A DNA stretch of 50,742 nt from an uncultured Bacteroidales bacterium (GCA_902799555.1 CADCBB010000013.1:1-50742); one strand, 5' to 3'; positions 41,916-49,570 are shown, counted from the first letter of the stretch. The notes: generated from the letters alone by a model not told the origin. Numbers and translations are program-made.

Positions 41916-43973
41916 TTAATACAATTTATACGTTGTTTTTACCACTTTAAACTCCGTTCGACGGTTGATCTGATTGCAGATCTCCTGTTTGTCGTCGGGT
42001 AGGGCGGTAATGAATACCTCATTTAATTCTTGCTCTACCGGAATCCACGGGTATTTCTTATTGAGTGCCTTGTCGCAGATCACCGGCTTCGTCTTGCCGT
42101 ATCCCACCGGCGTCAGGCGTTCGCGTTCGATGCCGTGCTTGATGAGGAAATCGCAACAACTCTGTGCACGTTTCTGACTCAAGTCGTTGTTGAACTCGTC
42201 CGTTCCTTTCATATCCGTGTGGGCACTCAACTCAATCGTGATATTGGGGTTGTCTTCGAGTAACTTCACCAAGTGCAGCAACTCGGTCTCAGACGCTTGC
42301 GTCAACTCCCATCTACCAAACTCATAGAAGATATTCTCCATCTTCACCGGTCGGCTAATCGGACTCAACGCGATATTCATTGAGTAGGTCTTGCTGTCCT
42401 TGAGGTTGAGCGTATTCCATTGTTCCTTGGCGTTCAGGTGTCCTCGGCAAGTCGCTAACATGACGTACTTCACTTCGCGGTTCAACTTGATCTTATACGT
42501 TCCGTCGCGGCGCACGTTCAGTTTACTGTTCGTGCCGTCCGAACCTACGATACGCAGTTGGGCATCACTCAGCGGGTTGCCTTGTTCATCGGTCACGAGA
42601 CCTTCGGCGATAAACTCCATCTCCGGCAGCCAGAAACGGTAAATCTTGTCATAGCCCTTCTTCTCGCCTTTGTTCGAAGAGAAGAATCCGTTCTGCGTCT
42701 CGCCTTCGAACGTAATACCGAAATCGTCGCCGACACCGTTAAACGACGGCCCCATGTTGTAGAGCACCCAGACGGTTGAGTCCTTAAATGTCGTGTCTCT
42801 GGTGGCTTTATAGAGGTCCAAGCCTCCGTATCCGGGATGACCGTTCGATGCGAAATAGAGCGTACCATCGGCATGCACGTACGGATACATCTCGTCCGCG
42901 GCTGTGTTAATACCTTTACCCAACGGCTGGGCATTTAACCAGTTCTCGCCGTCCAACTCCGCCATCCAGATATCTTTACCGCCTTCACCGCCTGGCGCGT
43001 CACTTACGAAATAGAGCGTATCACCCGTCACGTTCAAAGCAGGGTGACCCACCGTGATCGAACTGTCCAGGAATAATTTCACTTCCTGCGGCTCTCCCCA
43101 TTCACCACTCGCGCGGTCGGAACGATAGATCTTAGCGCCTAAGTCCTGCCCGTTGATAGGCTTTGAGTAGGTAAAGAGCATCGTACGGCCGTCACGGGTG
43201 AACGTACAAACGCCCATCTCCGCTGTTCCGCCTTTGGTGTCTGCTGAGTCTTTGCTTTGCTCCGACTCTCCGCCGTCGTACAGACCTTCCGCCAACTCGA
43301 TCTCTTCCCATTCACCGGCAGCGTTCTTGCGCGTCTGGTATATCTGGAAAAGTTGCTGACCCGTTACGTTACTCGGCCGTTGCAGCTTTTTTGAACCGCC
43401 TTTGGGTTTCTCCTGACGGTTAGAGGCAAAGACCAACGCATCGGTATTGTCACCAATGAACATCGGCGCGAAATTACTTGTACGGCGTTGATTGAACTCC
43501 TTGGCTTCGGAGATCTTGTACCGCGAACCTTCTTTCTTCCACTCGTCGATCTTCGAACAAGCGTACTTACCCGCTTGTGCTACATAATTATCCGGGTGAG
43601 CTTCCAAATAGAGTTCATAACTCTTGGCTGCGTCTTTGTATTTACCCTGATATTGCAGCACTTGACCGGCATGCAAGAAAATCGTTGAGTCCTGTAACTG
43701 GTACTTGCAGCGCAACGCACTCTGATACGCGTTTGCCGCACGCGGATTATTGATCAGACGGTAACACTCGCCCTGCCGATAGGCCACGTAGCCTTTCAAC
43801 TCGCGGTCTTTCTTAGCGCTCAACTGACCGTAACAAGACTTGTAGATATCCGCTGCGGTGTAATACTCACCGATAGCGAACTTCTTATCCGCCCGCTTGA
43901 TCTTCCGCTGCACACTACATCCCGTCAGACATAGGATCGCTAATAATATATAGAATAGCTTATGCCAATTCAT
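41916..43973 (-). CDS. porE: PorE-like T9SS lipoprotein (TPR, beta-propeller, CRD, OmpA)
   Basis: 685 residues. Lipoprotein signal peptide with LTGC (Cys19). The domain order is a TPR region (about 25-150, [19 protein letters not shown]...), PD40-type beta-propeller blades ([67 protein letters not shown]), a carboxypeptidase-regulatory-like fold ([20 protein letters not shown]), and an OmpA domain ([39 protein letters not shown]). This matches PorE, the Porphyromonas protein that links the type IX secretion machinery to peptidoglycan. Related PD40-OmpA lipoproteins exist outside T9SS, so the assignment is strong but not certain. It overlaps the DUF1015 gene by 14 bases. Confidence 0.82.
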   Translation of the reverse strand: MNWHKLFYILLAILCLTGCSVQRKIKRADKKFAIGEYYTAADIYKSCYGQLSAKKDRELKGYVAYRQGECYRLINNPRAANAYQSALRCKYQLQDSTIFLHAGQVLQYQGKYKDAAKSYELYLEAHPDNYVAQAGKYACSKIDEWKKEGSRYKISEAKEFNQRRTSNFAPMFIGDNTDALVFASNRQEKPKGGSKKLQRPSNVTGQQLFQIYQTRKNAAGEWEEIELAEGLYDGGESEQSKDSADTKGGTAEMGVCTFTRDGRTMLFTYSKPINGQDLGAKIYRSDRASGEWGEPQEVKLFLDSSITVGHPALNVTGDTLYFVSDAPGGEGGKDIWMAELDGENWLNAQPLGKGINTAADEMYPYVHADGTLYFASNGHPGYGGLDLYKATRDTTFKDSTVWVLYNMGPSFNGVGDDFGITFEGETQNGFFSSNKGEKKGYDKIYRFWLPEMEFIAEGLVTDEQGNPLSDAQLRIVGSDGTNSKLNVRRDGTYKIKLNREVKYVMLATCRGHLNAKEQWNTLNLKDSKTYSMNIALSPISRPVKMENIFYEFGRWELTQASETELLHLVKLLEDNPNITIELSAHTDMKGTDEFNNDLSQKRAQSCCDFLIKHGIERERLTPVGYGKTKPVICDKALNKKYPWIPVEQELNEVFITALPDDKQEICNQINRRTEFKVVKTTYKLY

Positions 43974-45225
43974 GTATCACGAGTCCGCTTCTTAGTTTGG
44001 GTTCAAACCACGTCGTCTTCGGCGGCATAATATTTCCGCTGTCGGCAATGTCGATGATCTGCTGCATGGTAACAGGGTAGAGTGCCAGCGCGACCTTCAT
44101 CTCGCCGCTATCCACTCTCCGCTGCAACTCGCCCAGACCACGGATACCGCCTACGAAATCAATTCGTTTGTCGGTACGCAAGTCCTTGATGCCGAGAATC
44201 TTATCCAGTATCAGGTTACTCGAGATCGTCACGTCCAGTACCCCGATCGGGTCTGCGTCGTTGTACCGACCTTCTTTGGCCGTCAACGAGTACCATTTGC
44301 CGCCCAGATAGAGGCTGAAGTTATGCAAGCGCTGAGGCTTGTAGATCTCGGTGCCTTTCTCTTCTACATCGAAGTCTGCCTTGAGAGCCTCTAAGAACGC
44401 TTCTTCGCTGAGGCCGTTCAGGTCGCGAACGACACGGTTATAGTCAATGATATTCAACTGGTTCTCCGGGAAACAAACGGCCAGGAAATAATTGAACTCG
44501 GCTTTCTTGTCTCCGGTGGCTTTCTGCTTCTCTGCACCTACGCCAGCCGCTGCTGCCGACCGGTGGTGTCCGTCTGCGATATACATCGCCGGGATCTCTG
44601 CGAAGATCTCCGTGATACGCTCGATCGTCTTTTTATCGTCGATCACCCAGAATGTGTGGCGGAAGCCTTCCGGTGCTGCCACAAAATCATACTCCGGCGC
44701 ACCCTTAACCACCTCGGCTACGATCGCATCGAGGTCTTCACGGTGCGGATAGGCAAAGAATACCGGCTCCATGTTGGCGTTCAACGTACGCACATGCTTC
44801 ATGCGGTCTTCCTCTTTGTCCTTACGCGTCAACTCGTGTTTCTTGATCCGGCCCTCCAAGTAGTCATCTACCCAAGCGCCGACCACGAGACCATATTGCG
44901 TCTTGTCCTTACCGCCGGAAAGCGGGTTGTTCGCCAAGATCGTCTGCGCATAGACATAATATTTCTCCTCCTGGTCTTGTTCCAGCCATCCTTTGACGCG
45001 AAAACGCTTGTATTGGGACAGCGCCTCTTGGTACACACGCGGGTCGTGCTCATCGGTGCCCGGCTCAAAATTGATCTCCGGCTTGATGATATGGTACAGA
45101 CTCATCTCGTTGCCTTCCGCTTCCTGACGTGCCTCTTCGCTGTTCAGCACGTCGTACGGCCGGCTACTCACCTTGGTCACCAATTCCTTCGGTGGCCGAA
45201 TTCCCTTAAAAGGTTTTATCTTCAT
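43960..45225 (-). CDS. DUF1015 family protein
   Basis: 421 residues. It opens MKIKPFKGIRPPKELVTKVSSRPYDVLN and contains the family's strongly conserved MYIADGHHRSAAA motif (about residue 215), QYGLVVGAW, FFLAV-type NYFLAVCFPENQLNIIDYNRVV and a C-terminal MPPKTTWFEPKLRSGL. DUF1015 proteins are widespread and have a ParB-like HxHR signature; some ParB-fold relatives are small-molecule kinases, but the reaction of this group is not settled, so no function is given. In Bacteroidales it is commonly near serC/serA, which are absent here. A repeat element of about 155 bp separates it from bactofilin upstream. Confidence 0.88.
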   Translation of the reverse strand: MKIKPFKGIRPPKELVTKVSSRPYDVLNSEEARQEAEGNEMSLYHIIKPEINFEPGTDEHDPRVYQEALSQYKRFRVKGWLEQDQEEKYYVYAQTILANNPLSGGKDKTQYGLVVGAWVDDYLEGRIKKHELTRKDKEEDRMKHVRTLNANMEPVFFAYPHREDLDAIVAEVVKGAPEYDFVAAPEGFRHTFWVIDDKKTIERITEIFAEIPAMYIADGHHRSAAAAGVGAEKQKATGDKKAEFNYFLAVCFPENQLNIIDYNRVVRDLNGLSEEAFLEALKADFDVEEKGTEIYKPQRLHNFSLYLGGKWYSLTAKEGRYNDADPIGVLDVTISSNLILDKILGIKDLRTDKRIDFVGGIRGLGELQRRVDSGEMKVALALYPVTMQQIIDIADSGNIMPPKTTWFEPKLRSGLVIHELA

Positions 45226-45383
45226 AAAACGTTAATCGGTTAAAATGTTTTTTTATTCAAAAAACGTTAATCGGTTAAGATGGTCTCACTGCGTTCGACG
45301 TTATTCATGGTGCTGCATAGTAACGTGCGAAGCACCATTTTAACTGTTTAACGTGACGCAGTCACCATTTTAACCCTTTAACG
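45226..45383. repeat. Inverted-repeat element between bactofilin and DUF1015 genes
   Basis: Two direct copies of a 22-bp motif starting AAAACGTTAATCGGTTAA (45226-45247 and 45261-45282, 35-bp period) face two inverted relatives, CACCATTTTAACxxTTTAACG (45333-45353 and 45363-45383, 30-bp period). Between them ATGGTGCT (45307-45314) pairs with AGCACCAT (45331-45338), and ACTGCGT pairs with ACGCAGT. The whole segment can fold as one imperfect hairpin with arms of about 50 bp. The bactofilin stop codon (45370-45372) lies inside it. It resembles a small non-autonomous repeat unit, and could also end or stabilise the bactofilin mRNA. Confidence 0.75.
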
Positions 45384-45735
45384 GAGCGGATTTTTCCGCT
45401 CCCATACTGCATGTTCCGTTAAACAGCGCACCCGGCTCTACGATCAGCGTCTTGGTATGTACATCGCCGACGATCTTTCCGTTAGCGCGCAAACTCAACT
45501 GCTGATTGCAGGTGATCTTGCCTTCCATCAGACCTAATATCTCTGCGTTCGCGCAGGTCACCGTGCCTTTGATGCGACCTGCCTCACCAATTACCACTTT
45601 GCCCGTACAGTTCAGATCACCTTCGATCATTCCGTCGATACGGAAATCGCTGTCTGCCGTGATGTTTCCCACGATCTTACTCCCAGCGGTCAATGCGTTG
45701 AACATCATGCCGCTCTGTTGTTTGTCATTTGCCAT
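45370..45735 (-). CDS. Bactofilin family cytoskeletal protein
   Basis: 121 residues. Bactofilins polymerise without nucleotides into beta-helical filaments that position cell-envelope enzymes. The sequence shows the core pattern of short repeating strands: FNALTAGSKIVGNITADSDFRIDGMIEGDLNCTG, KVVIGEAGRIKGTVTCANAEILGLMEGKITC, LSLRANGKIVGDVHTKTLIVEPGALFNGTCSM. Length is typical for the short, single-domain type. The last residues (PLKG-stop) are read from the inverted-repeat element. It is the first gene of the long minus-strand gene train and has a clear promoter. Confidence 0.93.
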   Translation of the reverse strand: MANDKQQSGMMFNALTAGSKIVGNITADSDFRIDGMIEGDLNCTGKVVIGEAGRIKGTVTCANAEILGLMEGKITCNQQLSLRANGKIVGDVHTKTLIVEPGALFNGTCSMGAEKSAPLKG

Positions 45736-45796
45736 AATTCCTATATATTTTTAATAATTTTCTCACACTCGTGCGTGTATGCACATAAATCGGCTG

Positions 45797-45827
45797 CAAA
45801 ATTACAAAAAAAAAATGACATATGCAA
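45797..45827 (-). promoter_or_regulatory. Bactofilin promoter
   Basis: Minus strand TTG (45827-45825), 20-bp spacer, TAATTTTG (45804-45797). Around the -33 the sequence GCATATGCttGCATATG forms two overlapping small palindromes. It probably drives bactofilin and part of the genes downstream. Confidence 0.8.
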
Positions 45828-45842
45828 GCATATGCCATATTT

Positions 45843-46517
45843 TTATGAAAAAAAGTGTTCTATTCGTTGCAAAATGTACTGGTCGTAGTCCGGTTCGAGC
45901 GTTAAAAGACGGCTGATCGTGGTTTCATTGGCGGTGTTGGTAACGACGCGGGCATAGGCAATGACATGACCTTTTCGGAAGATGGCAAAATGGGTCGCGA
46001 CATAGTCGAGATCGTCCAGATCGGGAGTGGAAACATGCTGATCCAAATAGAACATTTTGAAGCGAACTTTGAGGATCTCGTATAGTTCGGTCGTGGAGAG
46101 TTCTGAGAAGGTTTTGATATGCAGCTTGTCGCCTTTCGGTAGGGCTTTCAAAATGGGTTTACGGCGCCGTTTAATAGATTGAGTGTTAGCCAGTTGTTCG
46201 CTAAGTACAGCATGTGCATAAGAGCGGACGGTCTTGTAACGTTTAGCCGTCGGATCAAGGGCAATACTATGGTTGTAGGCAACGCGCTTGGTTTCCCATA
46301 ATTCATACTTTTGAGGATCGGAAACGATGGCATTGACAAGGGCCGTGATTTTGCCGAAAAACTTACGATGAGCCTTCTGCGCCGGAGAGGCTGGAGCGGC
46401 ACTTGGATCAGCGGTGTAGACCTGCTGTTTTCCATAACTGATACGGTAAATGACCTTGTCTTTTTTGTTGAGTTTACCGCGTCTGACCGAGTAGTCTTGA
46501 TTGCTTGTTTTTGCCAT
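45843..46517 (-). CDS. Fusion of an unknown N-terminal domain with an ElaA-like acetyltransferase
   Basis: 224 residues. The C-terminal half (from about 140: LSTTELYEILKVRFKMFYLDQHVSTPDLDDLDYVATHFAIF then VIAYARVV) matches the ElaA branch of GNAT N-acetyltransferases, which normally consist of this domain alone. The domain ends early (ISRLLTLEPDYDQYIL..), so the usual acetyl-CoA loop (R/QxxGxG) is missing or replaced. The N-terminal 110 residues (VRRGKLNKKDKVIYRISYGKQQ, SPAQKAHRKFFGKITALV) are basic and resemble small Bacteroidales proteins of unknown role. Catalytic activity is doubtful. It has its own promoter 150 bp upstream and a leader with an 11-bp tandem repeat. Confidence 0.7.
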   Translation of the reverse strand: MAKTSNQDYSVRRGKLNKKDKVIYRISYGKQQVYTADPSAAPASPAQKAHRKFFGKITALVNAIVSDPQKYELWETKRVAYNHSIALDPTAKRYKTVRSYAHAVLSEQLANTQSIKRRRKPILKALPKGDKLHIKTFSELSTTELYEILKVRFKMFYLDQHVSTPDLDDLDYVATHFAIFRKGHVIAYARVVTNTANETTISRLLTLEPDYDQYILQRIEHFFS

Positions 46518-46590
46518 AGTTTCATCAAAAAGTATATATATACTATGTATATATATAGTATATGTTACAAAATTGCATTTTCAGGCCTTC

Positions 46591-46634
46591 TATCCTATGG
46601 GAATCCTATGGGAATGGTATGGGAATCCTATGGG
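46591..46634. repeat. Four 11-bp tandem repeats in the leader of the acetyltransferase fusion gene
   Basis: TATCCTATGGG, AATCCTATGGG, AATGGTATGGG and AATCCTATGGG follow without gaps on the + strand. They lie between the promoter (46667-46697, minus) and the start codon (46517), so they are in the 5' untranslated region. Confidence 0.9.
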
Positions 46635-46666
46635 ACGGATAGGTAATTGATAGCTAAATGCGAGTG

Positions 46667-46697
46667 CAAAGGTACTACAAAAAATCGAGATGTGCAA
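46667..46697 (-). promoter_or_regulatory. Promoter of the acetyltransferase fusion gene
   Basis: Minus strand TTG (46697-46695), 20-bp spacer, TACCTTTG (46674-46667). The predicted leader is about 145 bases and includes the 11-bp repeats and an AT-rich palindrome. Confidence 0.75.
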
Positions 46698-46736
46698 ATA
46701 TTTACGTGAGAAAAATGAAGATTTTGTTATTTTGAC

Positions 46737-46781
46737 CCAGAATGAAATTTCTGGAAACGAAGGTGGGCGCCATGCGGATGG
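46737..46781. repeat. Palindromic repeat, copy 1 (transposase-associated family)
   Basis: CCAGAATGAAATTTCTGG (46737-46754) forms a 6-bp stem, CCAGAA with TTCTGG, and is followed by AAACGAAGGTGGGCG and a second small hairpin, CCAT-GCGG-ATGG. Compared with copies 2 and 3 it lacks 4 bases in the middle. It lies about 1.8 kb from the transposase gene. Confidence 0.85.
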
Positions 46782-46788
46782 AACGAAA

Positions 46789-46812
46789 GCAAGCAACCTC
46801 GCGGCTGCTTGC
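46789..46812 (-). terminator. Possible terminator hairpin behind the AT-rich exported-protein gene
   Basis: GCAAGCA (46789-46795) pairs with TGCTTGC (46806-46812) around a 10-base loop, 27 bases beyond the stop of the gene ending at 46839. Only a weak T-rich tail (TTTCGTT) follows on the minus strand. Confidence 0.4.
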
Positions 46813-46838
46813 TAAATGTATAAAGATGGTATGCGTAT

Positions 46839-47945
46839 TTATTTATCAACGATTATATACTCCAAATAATAAAGCGAAAAATTTTCCCTGTCTAAACCGT
46901 TGATTTCACAACTTGCTCCATATACTTTTATTTCCCGTATCTTTATATCCACACTCAATGTATTAGCCTTGTAATCATTATGGTTTGCTATATAACTTTG
47001 CACATTACTTGTCAGTTCTGGTGCAATAGTTGCTGTTGGCAAAGAAAATACTATTGATATTCTGTTCAAGTCCAGATTCTTTTCATTTAGTTCCGGTACC
47101 GAAACAATCCATTTGTTAGCCTTCTTGTCGAATTTGGTCTTTACATTTATATATTTACCCTTCTCTTTTAAGCAAGAACCAAGATTAGCTTTATTTATTT
47201 TAATGGTGTGTTTTGTAACAATAGGTAAACTTTTGTTAATGGCCTTGTATTCTCTCCTTAAAGGAACTATTTTAGTGAATGAAATAAGCTCAAATAATCT
47301 CGCACTTTCAATATTGTTCCCCTCGTCTAAATTGACATGTCCTGTTGTGTCAATTTTGCAATAAATAGTATATTCATATTCCTTGCTTTCTTTTATGTAT
47401 TTAAAAAGAGCACTTGTGTCCACAAACAATTGTGAAGCATTTCCAACTTCCGTTATGCCCGAGATACTATCTGATTTGTATTGTTTTAACTCTTTGAGAT
47501 TTTTCTTCATTATTTTGTATGAACCAACCTCAAATACATTCAATAAACTTATAGAAAAGCCATCCCCTCTTAAATTAAAATCGGCGTATTCTTCACCACT
47601 CTTATGCGCTTCTAATGTCGCTTCGTTTGTGAATCGTACTCCATCGTACATCATACCAAAATATGTATCTAACGTTTCGGTACGAACAATGTGCTCATTT
47701 TGAGCAAAGAAAATAGGAATATTATCAAACCCTTTACCTTTCATAACAAATGCCCATCCTGCAGTTCCTCCTAATACACATGGAGAAAAAGAAGCTTGGC
47801 AAACAACCGTATCTGATTCTATTGAATGTTCTTGTACCCGAGGATATCCGCCTTTGTACACTTCTAATGTCTTAAAAACATGATATTCTTCCGCACTCAT
47901 AGAAAGCGCGAGGATAGAAAATATGAACAGGATACTTTTTTTCAT
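46839..47945 (-). CDS. AT-rich exported protein of unknown function
   Basis: 368 residues. Signal peptide MKKSILFIFSILALSMSAEE. The mature protein has beta-rich stretches (TAGWAFVMKGKGFDNIPIFFAQNEHIV, DGFSISLLNVFEVGSYKI) and a C-terminal region with ISIVFSLPTATIAPELTSNVQSYI and VKVYGASCEI-like IREIKVYGASCEINGLD. I do not recognise a family. The gene is visibly richer in A+T than everything to its left, and codon use differs, which points to recent acquisition. It follows the small gene at 47955-48230 by 9 bases on the same strand, so both belong to one transcript starting at the promoter 48283-48313. Confidence 0.75.
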   Translation of the reverse strand: MKKSILFIFSILALSMSAEEYHVFKTLEVYKGGYPRVQEHSIESDTVVCQASFSPCVLGGTAGWAFVMKGKGFDNIPIFFAQNEHIVRTETLDTYFGMMYDGVRFTNEATLEAHKSGEEYADFNLRGDGFSISLLNVFEVGSYKIMKKNLKELKQYKSDSISGITEVGNASQLFVDTSALFKYIKESKEYEYTIYCKIDTTGHVNLDEGNNIESARLFELISFTKIVPLRREYKAINKSLPIVTKHTIKINKANLGSCLKEKGKYINVKTKFDKKANKWIVSVPELNEKNLDLNRISIVFSLPTATIAPELTSNVQSYIANHNDYKANTLSVDIKIREIKVYGASCEINGLDRENFSLYYLEYIIVDK

Positions 47946-47954
47946 AACTAAATA

Positions 47955-48230
47955 TTATTTTACTTTAGTCCATTTTGTGCATTCGCTTTTATAACCTTTG
48001 ATGTTCATAGAAACGACCTTAACCCCCTTAGAAAGACCCAGCTCGGTGCACCACGAAGAAATCCGTTTGGCGATTTGTCCATCTGCTGTGCGAGCGTCAC
48101 CATTGTACTTCCATAAGACATCCAAATATGAGAGCGTATAAGCACAAGCATATACCAAGATAAAATCGTGTGAATCAAATTCATCTTTCATCATAGATGT
48201 AATGTGTCGAGCTTCTTTGAGGGTAATCAT
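47955..48230 (-). CDS. Small protein of unknown function
   Basis: 91 residues, no signal peptide. It begins MITLKEARHITSMMKDEFDSHDFILVYACAYTL and ends with basic residues (GYKSECTKWTKVK). The pattern is mostly helical with a few Cys and Trp. No family is recognised. It is the first gene behind the promoter at 48283-48313 and precedes the AT-rich exported protein, so the two may be functionally linked. Confidence 0.65.
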   Translation of the reverse strand: MITLKEARHITSMMKDEFDSHDFILVYACAYTLSYLDVLWKYNGDARTADGQIAKRISSWCTELGLSKGVKVVSMNIKGYKSECTKWTKVK

Positions 48231-48282
48231 AGGGGATAATTGTTTACATCAATATTACTCTTTCCAATATGGAAAGACGCTG

Positions 48283-48313
48283 CAAAATTACAAAAATATT
48301 TTGATATGAGCAA
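48283..48313 (-). promoter_or_regulatory. Promoter of the small unknown gene and the AT-rich exported protein
   Basis: Minus strand TTG (48313-48311), 20-bp spacer, TAATTTTG (48290-48283), followed by a leader of about 45 bases. Confidence 0.78.
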
Positions 48314-48341
48314 ATATTTTTAATGAAAAAAGCGTGCGAGC

Positions 48342-48372
48342 TTGCGTATGTCAAAAAAATGTAGTAATTTTG
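48342..48372 (+). promoter_or_regulatory. Promoter of the Y1 transposase
   Basis: TTG (48342-48344), 20-bp spacer, TAATTTTG (48365-48372). The leader of about 185 bases contains both palindromic repeats. Confidence 0.78.
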
Positions 48373-48396
48373 CAAGCGGAAAGATGGGGTGTTGGT

Positions 48397-48445
48397 CCAG
48401 AATGAAATTTCTGGAAACGGACGAAGGTGGGCGCCATGCGGATGG
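48397..48445. repeat. Palindromic repeat, copy 2
   Basis: CCAGAATGAAATTTCTGG (48397-48414) then AAACGGACGAAGGTGGGCG and CCAT-GCGG-ATGG. It is in direct orientation with copy 3, period 60 bp, in the transposase leader. Confidence 0.9.
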
Positions 48446-48456
48446 GGGATATTGAT

Positions 48457-48505
48457 CCAGAATGAAATTTCTGGAAATGGACGAAGGTGGGTGTCATGCG
48501 GAGGG
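48457..48505. repeat. Palindromic repeat, copy 3
   Basis: CCAGAATGAAATTTCTGG (48457-48474) with an intact first stem; the second small hairpin is degenerate (TCAT-GCGG-AGGG). Confidence 0.88.
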
Positions 48506-48564
48506 GAGCATGGAAAATAAATCATAGGAAATAAAAATCATAAGGGACTAAAAATCAATAGTAT

Positions 48565-49509
48565 ATGGGATGCGATAAATGGCATTGGCAGGAGATAGGG
48601 AAGGCATGGAAGGGTGTAGGGATTTATCATGTGACATTGACAACGCCGAAGAGAGAGCACTTGTTTGGAGAGTTGGAGATTCCTGATAATGATCCTGCGA
48701 AAGCTATTGTGAAGCGTACGAAGTATGGCAATGCCGTTGTGGAAGCGTTGCTGCGTATACACGATTTTTATCCGGAGACACGGGTGCTGCAATTTTGTTT
48801 GATGCCTGATCATTTGCACGCTATTATACAAGTGACACGAGAGATGTCAAAGGGCTTTCTGTCGGTAACTCGTGGATATTGGCAGGGTGTCAAGCGTATA
48901 GGGCGAGAGATGATGCCGGAGAAATTTGCGGAAGAGGGATTCACATGGGAGAAACCCTTTGTTCGGCCGATGTCACGTAGAGGACAGTTGAATACTATGA
49001 TTCATTATGTGCAGATGAACCCGATTCGTTTGGCGACTAAGATGCTAAAGCCCGGATTTTTCTATGTTCAAAGGGATGTTGAGGTGAACGGGCATTGTCT
49101 TAATGCAGTAGGCGATATTTCTATTTTGCAAGCTAAGCGATTTGTGACTGTTCATGTGCGGCACAAGATGGAAGAGATGGCCAGAAATGGTGAGGACCAT
49201 GCCTTGAGAGATTATATGAACGGATGTGTTTTGGATGCAAGGCAAGGGGCCGTAATGGTGTCTCCGTTTATCAGTAAAAACGAACAGAGAGTGCTTGAGG
49301 TGCTATTGAAAGAAAAGAGAACGATCATCTATATAGCCAGTAACGGATTTAGAGAGTATTACAAGCCATCTGATTTGTTGTTCGATGCTGTAGCAGAGGG
49401 GCGCGCTTTGATTCTAGCGCCTAAATCTTATGATCCGGAAAAGCGTTTTCTTTCTCGCGAGGATTGTATAGCGCTGAATAAAATTGCAGAAGAAATCTGC
49501 GTTCGATAA
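48565..49509 (+). CDS. REP-associated-type Y1 transposase with an extra C-terminal domain
   Basis: 314 residues. The N-terminal 190 residues are a Y1 (HUH) single-strand transposase of the REP-associated kind: opening strand GVGIYHVTLTTPKR, metal-binding His83 and His85 in MPDHLHAIIQV, RGQ-type segment FVRPMSRRGQLNTM, and nucleophile Tyr148 in MIHYVQMNP. Residues about 225-314 form a second domain (VMVSPFISKNEQRVLEVLLKEKRTIIYIASNGF, YKPSDLLFDAVAEGRALILAPKSY, LSREDCIALNKIAEEIC) that looks like a DprA/SLOG-type Rossmann fold by eye. Three copies of a palindromic repeat lie to its left, two of them in its leader, and an inverted, diverged copy is behind its stop. It likely recognises or moves these repeats. 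Confidence 0.85.
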   Translation: MGCDKWHWQEIGKAWKGVGIYHVTLTTPKREHLFGELEIPDNDPAKAIVKRTKYGNAVVEALLRIHDFYPETRVLQFCLMPDHLHAIIQVTREMSKGFLSVTRGYWQGVKRIGREMMPEKFAEEGFTWEKPFVRPMSRRGQLNTMIHYVQMNPIRLATKMLKPGFFYVQRDVEVNGHCLNAVGDISILQAKRFVTVHVRHKMEEMARNGEDHALRDYMNGCVLDARQGAVMVSPFISKNEQRVLEVLLKEKRTIIYIASNGFREYYKPSDLLFDAVAEGRALILAPKSYDPEKRFLSREDCIALNKIAEEICVR

Positions 49510-49514
49510 GAAAT

Positions 49515-49549
49515 CCAACCTTCGTTTGTTTCCTGAAATTGTATTCTGG
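49515..49549. repeat. Inverted, diverged copy of the palindromic repeat (copy 4)
   Basis: The complement of 49515-49549 matches copy 2 in 29 of 35 positions counted by eye (CCAGAAT, AATTTC, GGAAAC, ACGAAGGT conserved). It starts 6 bases after the transposase stop, so the gene is bracketed by inverted copies. Confidence 0.78.
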
Positions 49550-49570
49550 ACGATTTTTTTATGCTTTTAT

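Larger units (their letters stand above)
46518..46838. other. Non-coding 320-bp region: promoter, tandem repeat, hairpins and a palindromic repeat copy
   Basis: No credible gene. From left to right it holds an AT-rich imperfect palindrome (46531-46564) just before the start codon of the acetyltransferase fusion, four 11-bp repeats (46591-46634), a minus-strand promoter (46667-46697), one copy of the transposase-associated palindromic repeat (46737-46781) and a 7-bp-stem hairpin (46789-46812) behind the AT-rich gene. Confidence 0.85.
48231..48564. other. Non-coding 334-bp region: two divergent promoters and two palindromic repeat copies
   Basis: No credible gene. It holds the promoter of the minus-strand unknown pair (48283-48313), the + promoter of the transposase (48342-48372), and palindromic repeat copies 2 and 3 (48397-48445, 48457-48505), which lie in the transposase leader. 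Confidence 0.85.

Noticed and set aside
46591-46634. CRISPR-like repeats
   Set aside because: The units are 11 bp with no spacers, and no cas genes are present in the window.
48538-48831. Antisense frame over the transposase start
   Set aside because: It lies opposite a gene with clear HUH motifs and has no recognisable content.
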